Shown here: one piece after another, positions 1 to 5,557 of the stretch
Layout: every line of letters starts with the position of its first letter
Numbering within the stretch: the first letter of the stretch is position 1
Assembly: GCA_934217675.1 (NCBI GenBank)
Contig: CAKQCV010000112.1
Location: 1-6,135, forward strand
Direction: 5' to 3'
Length of the DNA stretch: 6,135 nucleotides
From: an uncultured Prevotella sp.
Lineage (GTDB): Bacteria > Bacteroidota > Bacteroidia > Bacteroidales > Bacteroidaceae
Position numbers and translations under genes: made by a program
The notes under the pieces: model-generated
Database searches by the model: none
Seen by the model: the letters and a program-made list of their open reading frames with translations, nothing else
Told to the model about the DNA's origin: nothing

Positions 1-54
1 TGGCAATGCCTGTGCTGCTGCCACGAGGAAGATACATGCTCCTACAATCATCAT
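1..54 (-). CDS. N-terminus of a secreted or membrane protein (partial)
   Basis: Only the first 18 codons are in the window; the gene continues off the left edge. From the ATG at 54-52 the product reads MMIVGACIFLVAAAQALP, a strongly hydrophobic stretch ending in small residues (A-A-A-Q-A) that looks like a signal peptide or a first membrane segment. A second ATG lies at 51-49. Upstream in the same frame are ATC and three AAG codons (I and KKK), exactly the basic n-region expected of a signal peptide. However, the frame is closed by a TAA at 75-73 and holds no ATG before it, so the original start may have been lost. The gene runs divergently from the restriction operon. Short envelope proteins beginning this way are common in Bacteroidales conjugation operons (for example TraE- or TraI-like proteins), but 18 residues do not allow a family call. 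Confidence 0.5.
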   Translation of the reverse strand, partial: MMIVGACIFLVAAAQALP

Positions 55-456
55 GATCTTCTTCTTGAAATCTTACCGATTGCTCGTAACGCTCTGATAA
101 TCAATACTAATTGGAGTAACAAAATGACGAAAGAAACAAATTAGGAACAACAAAATCAAGAAACCCAAAAATGAAAGAATGAGAAAACAAAAATTAACAC
201 GGAAAACAAGGATGATTTTCCGATTCTGGGATTTGGAAGAAACTATACATTGAGGAGGTAATGTTGAGATTGACTTAAAACTATATGCTGCTATTAGAGA
301 AGACAAACTAACAATCGCTTGTACTTTTTGAAGGAAATTATTATAGGCAAAAGTGAGGAATACTCATATAGTTGCTAAATAAACATAAATTATTAACTGA
401 TTATAATTGAGTCTGAAATATATTTTGTATTTTTGTAATAAAATTAAGATACACAT
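55..456. other. Intergenic region upstream of the R-M operon
   Basis: These 402 bases hold no convincing gene. The plus strand is very A-rich around 110-215. On the minus strand a 77-codon hydrophobic reading (306-73) has only a TTG start and no internal Met, and is most likely the by-product of that A-rich tract. On the plus strand, 254-328 (reading G-G-N-V-E-I-D-L-K-L-Y-A-A-I-R-E-D-K) and then 328-375 in another frame (L-K-E-I-I-I-G-K-S-E-E-Y) look mildly coding but have no start and are broken by stops, so they may be gene debris. A short inverted repeat TGAG-N5-CTCA sits at 354-366. The 3' end carries the probable promoter of the regulator gene. Confidence 0.5.
406..435 (+). promoter_or_regulatory. 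Candidate Bacteroidales promoter of the R-M operon
   Basis: TATTTTTG at 428-435 is a perfect match to the Bacteroides -7 box TAnnTTTG. ATTG at 406-409, with 18 bases between the boxes, is a partial match to the -33 element TTTG. Transcription would start at about 440-443, leaving a leader of roughly 15 bases before the regulator ATG at 457 with no Shine-Dalgarno sequence, as is common in this phylum. No other promoter is visible inside the operon, so this one probably drives all four genes. Confidence 0.5.
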
Positions 457-663
457 ATGGCAAATAAGGAATTAAATAGGCTAAAAGTAGTACTTGCAGA
501 AAAGAAACGTACTAACAAATGGCTTAGTGAACAGTTGGGAAAAGACAAAACTACCATTTCTAAATGGTGTACAAATACATGTCAACCAGACTTGGAAAAC
601 CTCATGAAGATGGCAAAGCTTCTTGAAGTTGATATTAATGAACTTTTGCGTAATGTGGACTAA
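457..663 (+). CDS. XRE/Cro-family helix-turn-helix regulator, probable R-M controller
   Basis: This 68-residue protein is essentially one Cro/C1-type DNA-binding domain. The first helix of the motif is about residues 22-29 (W-L-S-E-Q-L-G-K). The recognition helix is about 32-40 (T-T-I-S-K-W-C-T-N), followed by the typical turn with Q-P-D-L-E-N-L and the closing helix A-K-L-L-E-V-D-I-N-E-L-L. It has no effector or catalytic domain. It is the first gene of the R-M operon, ending 19 bases before M1. Small XRE proteins in this position are usually C (controller) proteins, which delay nuclease expression until the DNA is methylated and control their own promoter; that role is inferred from position. 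Its operator is not evident. It is slightly shorter than classical C proteins (about 80 aa). The only reasonable start is the ATG at 457, just after the promoter. Confidence 0.88.
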   Translation: MANKELNRLKVVLAEKKRTNKWLSEQLGKDKTTISKWCTNTCQPDLENLMKMAKLLEVDINELLRNVD

Positions 664-682
664 ATCGTAGAATAAGAATATA

Positions 683-1732
683 ATGACAGAGAAAAGATAT
701 ACAGTATTGGACTTGTTTTGTGGATGTGGCGGTTTGTCGCTCGGCTTTGAAAAGGCTGGCTATGATGTACTGCTTGGCATTGATATTTGGGAAGATGCAC
801 TTGAAACATACAAGTTCAATCACCATAACAGCAATATTCTATGTGCGGACATATCGACTTTGGGGGGCGATGATGTAAGCACTCTCCTTGGGACAAAAAG
901 CGTAGATGTAATAATAGGCGGTCCTCCATGTCAGGGATTTTCCGTTGCAGGCAAGCGTATCGTTGATGACGAAAGAAACAAGTTATATAAGGGCTTTGTA
1001 CGCATGGTAGCATACTTCAAACCAAGTGCATTTGTGATGGAAAATGTGCCCAATATATTGTCTATTGGCGAGGGAGTTGTTAAGCAATCTATACTTGACG
1101 ATTTCCAAAAATTGGGCTATCATGTAGAAACAAAAGTACTTCTTGCCTCTGATTATGGCGTTCCGCAAAATCGTCGACGAGCAGTTTTTGTAGGTTTGCG
1201 CAACGGTGTTTTCGATTTCAATATTCCGAAAGTAGAGCATCGGGTTACAACAGAGGAAGCACTTGGTGATTTGACAGAGGAATCCATCGCAGACAAAATG
1301 CCATATCCCATCGCTCCAAATTGTGACTACCAACGACTGATGCGAGCAAACAGCAATGCTGTATGGAATCATGAAATTACGCTACATAATGAACAGACCA
1401 AACGCATTATAGCAATGGTTCCTGACGGTGGAAATTATAAAGATTTGCCCAAGGAATTGCAAGGAACCAGAAAGGTTCATATAGCGTGGACTCGCTTGAA
1501 CAGTCAAAAGCCCAGTATCACCATTGACACGGGGCATAGACATCATTTCCATTATAAATGGAATAGAGTTCCAACGGTTCGTGAAAGCGCAAGAATCCAA
1601 TCGTTTCCAGATGATTTTGTTTTCTTGTGTAGCAAGACAAGCCAATACAAACAAGTAGGTAATGCCGTACCACCCCTTATGGCACAGGCTATTGCAGAAC
1701 ATTTAAAGAAACAATTATGTCAGACAAAATAA
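683..1732 (+). CDS. DNA (cytosine-5-)-methyltransferase, M1 of the R-M system
   Basis: This enzyme transfers a methyl group from S-adenosylmethionine to carbon 5 of a cytosine in the recognition site, protecting host DNA from the adjacent nuclease. All main C5 motifs are present in the usual order. Motif I (AdoMet site) is D-L-F-C-G-C-G-G at 9-16. Motif IV is G-P-P-C-Q-G-F-S with catalytic Cys83. Motif VI is E120-N121-V122, and motif VIII is Q162-N-R-R-R166. Motif IX is R300-E-S-A-R-I-Q-S-F-P-D, and motif X is Q-V-G-N-A-V-P-P around 324-331. The target-recognition region lies between motifs VIII and IX (about 167-299). It ends in an aromatic- and His-rich stretch (H-R-H-H-F-H-Y-K-W, 285-293). 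Length is typical for the family. The gene follows the regulator by 19 bases, and its last 16 bases overlap the nuclease gene. The enzyme class is certain; target sequence and strand cannot be inferred. Confidence 0.96.
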   Translation: MTEKRYTVLDLFCGCGGLSLGFEKAGYDVLLGIDIWEDALETYKFNHHNSNILCADISTLGGDDVSTLLGTKSVDVIIGGPPCQGFSVAGKRIVDDERNKLYKGFVRMVAYFKPSAFVMENVPNILSIGEGVVKQSILDDFQKLGYHVETKVLLASDYGVPQNRRRAVFVGLRNGVFDFNIPKVEHRVTTEEALGDLTEESIADKMPYPIAPNCDYQRLMRANSNAVWNHEITLHNEQTKRIIAMVPDGGNYKDLPKELQGTRKVHIAWTRLNSQKPSITIDTGHRHHFHYKWNRVPTVRESARIQSFPDDFVFLCSKTSQYKQVGNAVPPLMAQAIAEHLKKQLCQTK

Positions 1733-3201
1733 ATTACTATCAGATACCTGATAAATATTGGTTTAGGATTCATTTCGTTAGACCTCGTTTCAAAAGCAAC
1801 ATTGAAAATGTGTTGTTGTATATGGCAAATGAGTGTTGTCGAATACCTCAATGTTCATGTTCCGAGTACAACCAGAAGTATCTCAATGCAATAAAGATGT
1901 TTCCAGGGAACATTGGCATGACAAAAAAGACTCTCGACAACTGGCGTACAGAGATTCCTGCTCTTTTCGGCTTTTACAAAGAAGATAAAGATGCTGATAT
2001 TACTAAAACGTCACAAATGGCAGTTTTCCTGCATGAGAATCAAGACTTGACACAGTTCTTACGCCTTTTCTTGTATTCATTCCAATTCCCTGGTGGACAC
2101 ATGAAGGCAGTTGATGTCAAAGACATTATATACAATAACATAAGATTCAAACCTGCACGTACTATTATTCAAGTTCTGCTTGCAGGAAATACTATTCTTA
2201 GCGTACAGGATAGTTCAAAAGAAATGTCTATGTCTGCAGAAGAAGCTACATATTGTATATTTAACGACATTCGTGTTACAAGTGGGGAGGTGTCTGCAAA
2301 TGAAATTGCACAAACAATCCTCAACAACAGAAAGAACAAGGTAAAGTATTATAATCCGAAAGATAAAAAGATACGTTCACTGACAGGTAGCCCACGAACA
2401 AAAGGTGATGTCACACGCTATGCAAAAGATATTTTGGACTATATGGAAATAGCTAATTTGTTGACAACAACAAATGGATATTACTATCTCAAGGGTAATG
2501 AGGTAGCTGCAATCCAAAAATTCCGAGATGACAAAACTTGGTTTAAGGGATATGATTCGTTTTATAACAAGAAGGATATAGAAACCATGGAACTGACTAA
2601 AATAGAGCCAGAATGGTTTGAGTATGTCAACAATTCTATGAAGCCAGACTTGTTCAAGACGGATGTTCAGGCTATGTTTGGTCAAACAGGTACAATAGAT
2701 GTTGTTATTGACGACCGTATCAAGGAGGTTGTTTTGTCTGATGATAGAACAATGAAAGACATCGGGAACTTGGGGGAAGCTATGATTTGTGGGCATGAGA
2801 AGATGCGCCTAAAGGTAAATGGCTATGAAGAGTTCGTGCGTCTTGTTCAAATTGTTGACAGCCCTTCTTATCATCCAGGATTTGACATAGATAGCTATGA
2901 AGCAGACGGCACAGAAGACCATCGGTATATTGAAGTCAAGACAACTATAAGTAAAAAGAAGATACAAATGTTCGGTTTCCATATGTCTCCTAATGAATGG
3001 CGTGTTGCAGGAACGATAAAGGAGCATTATTGTATTTATCGACTGATGCTTAGCGAGCAAGACAAGATATTGTATATTCTAAGGAATCCAGTATCTTTAT
3101 ACAAAACCGATAAGATAGAGGCAGAGCCACGTAATGGCATGGAAATCTCGTTCTCTACAGAATTGTTCAAACCAACAGAGTTGCTGACATGGAAAGAATA
3201 A
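1717..3201 (+). CDS. Type II restriction endonuclease, PD-(D/E)XK fold with DUF3883-like C-terminus
   Basis: This 494-residue protein is the probable nuclease of the system. The C-terminal part (about 345-455) resembles the DUF3883 branch of PD-(D/E)XK nucleases. It has an early helix Glu in G-N-L-G-E354, then P-G-F-D390-I-D-S, then Y-I-E406-V-K408-T-T, which fits a metal-binding site of Asp390, Glu406 and Lys408. It continues with M-S-P-N-E-W (423-428) and H-Y-C-I-Y-R-L, both usual in this fold. The first 340 residues have no motif I recognise; they look largely helical and probably hold the specificity and dimerization parts. The ATG at 1717 lies inside the last codons of M1 (16-base overlap), and the stop overlaps M2 by 13 bases, so translation is probably coupled. 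Nuclease assignment rests on the motif plus position between two methyltransferases. I see neither an ATPase nor a helicase motif, so the enzyme is not Type I, Type III or McrBC-like. Confidence 0.85.
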   Translation: MSDKINYYQIPDKYWFRIHFVRPRFKSNIENVLLYMANECCRIPQCSCSEYNQKYLNAIKMFPGNIGMTKKTLDNWRTEIPALFGFYKEDKDADITKTSQMAVFLHENQDLTQFLRLFLYSFQFPGGHMKAVDVKDIIYNNIRFKPARTIIQVLLAGNTILSVQDSSKEMSMSAEEATYCIFNDIRVTSGEVSANEIAQTILNNRKNKVKYYNPKDKKIRSLTGSPRTKGDVTRYAKDILDYMEIANLLTTTNGYYYLKGNEVAAIQKFRDDKTWFKGYDSFYNKKDIETMELTKIEPEWFEYVNNSMKPDLFKTDVQAMFGQTGTIDVVIDDRIKEVVLSDDRTMKDIGNLGEAMICGHEKMRLKVNGYEEFVRLVQIVDSPSYHPGFDIDSYEADGTEDHRYIEVKTTISKKKIQMFGFHMSPNEWRVAGTIKEHYCIYRLMLSEQDKILYILRNPVSLYKTDKIEAEPRNGMEISFSTELFKPTELLTWKE

Positions 3202-4598
3202 AAGTTGCATCCTTGTTTTGTGGATGTGGTGGTATGGATTTAGGAGTTGTAGGCGGATTTTCTTATCTTGGAAAAGAATATGCAGAGAATCCGTTCGACA
3301 TCGTGTATTCAGTTGACAATGATGAGTATTGCACGAAAATATACAATGAGAATTTTTCTCATAAATGCATAGTCAAGGATGTCCGTCAAATTGAAATTGA
3401 CAAGATGCCCGAATTTGATATGCTGATAGGTGGTTTCCCTTGTCAGTCGTTTTCAATTTCTGCCCAAAATCCTCCTCGGCTCGGATATAAGGACGAAAGA
3501 GGTATGTTGTTCTTTGAGATGGTGAAAATTCTCAAAGAACGTCAACCACGTTTCTTTATAGCCGAAAATGTCAAGGGATTGTTGTCTGCCAATAAGGGGA
3601 AAGCATTTCCGATGATAATCAAAGAATTTGAAAGCGCAGGATATAAAGTGGTGCACAAACTGCTGAACGCTTCCGAGTATGGTGTTCCTCAGAAACGTGA
3701 GCGTGTTATAATCGTTGGTTTTAGAGATGAGACTGACTTGGTTAAATTCAAGTACCCTACAAAGGTAAAAACGTCAGAGCGCAAAGTGCTTGGGGATGTG
3801 ATTATAGAAGAAGCCAATCATGATGAGGGATTGTTCTTCAGCGAAAAAGCGGTTGCAGGAATGATGGCTGTTCGTGAGAAGATGAACAAGGGACGAGCTA
3901 TGTCTCTCGACGAGCCATGTAATACCGTGAGCGCACATTTGGCAAAGGTCAGTTTGAATAGTACTGACCCTGTATTTATGGTAGGCGAAAGATACAGACG
4001 TTTCTCTACTCGTGAAGCTGCTCGCATACAGTCTTTTCCAGATACATTCAAGCTGGATTCTGTTTCACAAATACGCCAATACAAAGCGATAGGAAATGCC
4101 GTTCCTCCTGTTATGATGTGGCATATTATACAATCTTTGAAAAAGGTTTTCGCCATTCATCTTGTCGACTTCAATGCAATAAAGACAGAATTCCCAAAGT
4201 ATATTGTTGATAATGGTATTATAACCTCTTTTAATTTAGATGTAGATAAGACAAAAAATGTCCTAATAAGTCTCGTTAAAGCCGACAATATAGAACAATA
4301 TCTTGACAGGTCTGCAAAAGTTTATTATACAGGCAAGAAATTCCCCTCAACGGTGGCATTAAATAAATTGTACTATTTTATGCCATATATGAAGAATAAA
4401 GGCATACGAGATTTATATTTTATAAAAATCGCACGTGTTGGGACACGTAAAGAGGGACAACCTGACGAGGACAAGAACGACATTAGACTTGTTTTTGAAA
4501 TAAATTTTGTGGGACAAATGTTCAATGATTATAAACCTGTAAAACTTGACATTTGGAGAACGTTTACAGATACAACAATTAATAAACTTATGATATAA
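3189..4598 (+). CDS. DNA (cytosine-5-)-methyltransferase with C-terminal extension, M2 of the R-M system
   Basis: This is a second C5 methyltransferase, starting at the ATG inside the last codons of the nuclease gene (13-base overlap). Motif I is S-L-F-C-G-C-G-G at 8-15. Motif IV is G-G-F-P-C-Q-S-F-S with catalytic Cys85, carrying Phe where M1 has Pro. Motif VI is E126-N127-V128, and motif VIII is Q168-K-R-E-R172. Motif IX is R275-E-A-A-R-I-Q-S-F-P-D, and motif X is I-G-N-A-V-P-P at 301-307. The recognition region between VIII and IX is about 100 residues and includes D-E-P-C-N-T-V-S-A-H-L. It is shorter than and unlike that of M1, so the two should read different sequences or strands. After the fold ends near residue 320, about 150 extra residues follow with no motif I know; they contain Y-Y-T-G-K-K-F-P-S and G-I-R-D-L-Y-F-I-K-I-A. 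It probably methylates the other strand of the same asymmetric site; this is inferred. Confidence 0.95.
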   Translation: MERIKVASLFCGCGGMDLGVVGGFSYLGKEYAENPFDIVYSVDNDEYCTKIYNENFSHKCIVKDVRQIEIDKMPEFDMLIGGFPCQSFSISAQNPPRLGYKDERGMLFFEMVKILKERQPRFFIAENVKGLLSANKGKAFPMIIKEFESAGYKVVHKLLNASEYGVPQKRERVIIVGFRDETDLVKFKYPTKVKTSERKVLGDVIIEEANHDEGLFFSEKAVAGMMAVREKMNKGRAMSLDEPCNTVSAHLAKVSLNSTDPVFMVGERYRRFSTREAARIQSFPDTFKLDSVSQIRQYKAIGNAVPPVMMWHIIQSLKKVFAIHLVDFNAIKTEFPKYIVDNGIITSFNLDVDKTKNVLISLVKADNIEQYLDRSAKVYYTGKKFPSTVALNKLYYFMPYMKNKGIRDLYFIKIARVGTRKEGQPDEDKNDIRLVFEINFVGQMFNDYKPVKLDIWRTFTDTTINKLMI

Positions 4599-4605
4599 AA
4601 TTGCA

Positions 4606-4731
4606 ATGAAAGAGAATATAGAATCGAAGTGCATAGTAGAAGGTTCATAATAGAACTACGCTTTGAACCTCAACTCGCCATGCTTGATACAAAAGGTTCT
4701 TTAATCAATAAAATACGGGAAACAAAAATCT
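4606..4731 (+). pseudogene. 5' fragment of an unknown gene cut by an ISL3-type element
   Basis: Directly after the M2 stop, the frame of M2 stays open and reads like protein: ...E-Y-R-I-E-V-H-S-R-R-F-I-I-E-L-R-F-E-P-Q then L-A-M-L-D-T-K-G-S-L-I-N-K-I-R-E-T-K. It lasts until the sequence turns into an ISL3-like terminus at 4732, and the frame then closes at 4752-4754 inside the IS. The only ATG (4606) is in another frame and gives 14 codons, so the start is either the in-frame GTG at 4629 or the ATG at 4606 with a one-base slip early on. I do not recognise the family. The position, 7 bases after M2, suggests it was the fifth gene of the R-M operon, now inactivated. Chance openness over about 40 codons is possible; the amino acid composition is what makes this reading credible. 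Confidence 0.4.
4641..4670 (+). terminator. Weak inverted repeat after M2
   Basis: AGGTTCA at 4641-4647 and TGAACCT at 4664-4670 form a perfect 7-bp stem with a 16-base loop. No T-run follows, and the repeat lies inside the coding-like fragment, so it is a poor terminator candidate and could be chance. No better terminator is visible downstream of the R-M operon. Confidence 0.15.
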
Positions 4732-4774
4732 GGCTCTTCCGACATTTGAAGTGATAACTTAGCGAAACAATAAA

Positions 4775-4843
4775 AGAAAACTGCCGTTTTTTGTATCTTT
4801 GAATAACCACAAACAAAGTTACAAATATGAACAGCAGTTTTCT
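4775..4843 (+). promoter_or_regulatory. Inverted repeat and promoter box around the transposase start
   Basis: AGAAAACTGC (4775-4784) and GCAGTTTTCT (4834-4843) are perfect 10-bp inverted copies, 49 bases apart, enclosing the start codon at 4827-4829. The -7 box TATCTTTG (4794-4801) lies between them, so a transcript from this promoter would start near 4807 and lack the left arm. A read-through transcript from the R-M operon would carry both arms and could fold over the start region. Several insertion sequences use this arrangement to avoid being activated by outside transcription. No clear -33 element is visible. Confidence 0.45.
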
Positions 4844-4913
4844 ATATCATGCATGGAGACTCAACAATCTATAGTGTACAAGGGAGGAGTACAAAGGTAA
4901 TACAAAGATTTAG
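4827..4913 (+). pseudogene. N-terminal remnant of an ISL3-family transposase
   Basis: From the ATG at 4827 the frame reads M-N-S-S-F-L-Y-H-A-W-R-L-N-N-L, then a TAG stop at 4872-4874. It continues in the same frame as C-T-R-E-E-Y-K-G-N-T-K-I up to a second TAG at 4911-4913. Both halves resemble the conserved start of Bacteroidota ISL3 transposases as I recall them (M-N-x-S-L-L-Y-H-A-F-G-L, then an E-Y-K-G or E-Y-K-E block). The zinc-finger cysteines and the DDE catalytic core that should follow are absent, because the sequence changes before 4949. It is a dead fragment of about 28 codons from a protein normally near 400 residues. The protein match is from memory, so family placement is probable rather than proven. 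Confidence 0.6.
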
Positions 4914-4948
4914 GGTTACAGTCGTTAGAATTTATAAGTTAGAATAAT

Positions 4949-5557
4949 ATGAAAGCATTTTTTGATATAATAAAAATTCTTTTTAAGGGAAATGATAATA
5001 AATTGATATTTGCTATATTGTGTGCAGATGCGGTTGCTTTATATTTTATCCCCTGTATCATTACATGGCTAATTCTTACCTTTTGTTGTGCCAGTTTTGG
5101 TTGGCCTATACTTGTTTTTTTATTTCAACGACTTAGGAATTTGAGGGAAAAACAAAAGTATAAACGACAAAATGCAAAGAAAGAAGCTAAAGAGCGTGTC
5201 GTGAGAAAAAATGCAGCCAGAGACTTGTTTGATACGTTAGAGTACTTACCAAAACAATTATTGTGTTATGTAATTTTAAAAGGAAAAAAAAGTTCTACGT
5301 TTTCAAATGTTTGGATGTTTAATGATTTTAAAGAACTCTATCCTGTGGAAATAGAAAAAATTGATTCACTGAGAGTTCCGCATTATCCCCAAATTGAATT
5401 TACTAAAATACAAAGATACTATAGACAAACATCTATAATGATTTTGCCAGAGTTAGTTGAACTTATTATGGATGAGATTTCTAGTAATCAATATACACAG
5501 CAAAAGGTGGTGAAAAACATCACAAAATATTACAATAGTATTTATGAGTCCACTTGA
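4949..5557 (+). CDS. Two-TM membrane protein, SieB-like architecture
   Basis: This 202-residue protein has two hydrophobic segments near the N-terminus (about 19-34 and 37-59), separated only by a short turn with P35. A very basic, probably helical stretch follows (about 60-90, rich in K, R and E), then a soluble C-terminal domain (about 91-202). The layout of paired membrane helices, basic linker and small cytoplasmic domain, with L-x-x-L-P and an L-K-G-x-x-S-T segment at 97-117, resembles SieB-type superinfection-exclusion proteins. Those act at the inner membrane against incoming phage. The resemblance is architectural and from memory, so the family is only a suggestion; it could be an unrelated small membrane protein. 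The start is the only upstream ATG, with no Shine-Dalgarno sequence or clear promoter. It is very AT-rich. It lies between an IS remnant and further debris, 350 bases after the R-M operon and on the same strand, which suits a defence role. Confidence 0.75.
   Translation: MKAFFDIIKILFKGNDNKLIFAILCADAVALYFIPCIITWLILTFCCASFGWPILVFLFQRLRNLREKQKYKRQNAKKEAKERVVRKNAARDLFDTLEYLPKQLLCYVILKGKKSSTFSNVWMFNDFKELYPVEIEKIDSLRVPHYPQIEFTKIQRYYRQTSIMILPELVELIMDEISSNQYTQQKVVKNITKYYNSIYEST

Larger units (their letters stand above)
4732..4913 (+). mobile_element. Left-end remnant of an ISL3-family insertion sequence
   Basis: GGCTCTTCCGACATTTG at 4732-4748 matches the style of ISL3-family terminal repeats, which often begin GGCTCTT. 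It is followed by a short leader, a TAnnTTTG promoter box (4794-4801), and a transposase start at 4827 that reads like the N-terminus of Bacteroidota ISL3 transposases, then decays. The right end (the complement, ...AAGAGCC) is not found in the window and the transposase core is missing, so the element cannot move by itself. ISL3 elements usually make 8-bp target duplications; the left copy would be 4724-4731 (AAAAATCT), but no partner is seen. The right limit of the remnant is uncertain. Confidence 0.6.

Noticed and set aside
73..306. 77-codon hydrophobic minus-strand reading upstream of the left gene
   Set aside because: It has only a TTG start, no internal Met, and its membrane-like character follows from an A-rich tract on the other strand. 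The frame stays open further up to 363, again without a start.
983..1702. Minus-strand readings of 129 and 106 codons opposite M1
   Set aside because: They lie wholly opposite a gene with a complete set of C5 methyltransferase motifs and show no plausible domains.
2377..2796. 139-codon minus-strand reading opposite the nuclease gene
   Set aside because: Cys-, Ile- and Phe-rich composition typical of an antisense shadow; the plus-strand frame is continuous and carries the nuclease motif.
1717..3201. Type I, Type III or McrBC-like ATP-dependent nuclease
   Set aside because: No Walker A, DEAD-box or GTPase motif is visible in the protein, and no helicase subunit is encoded next to it.
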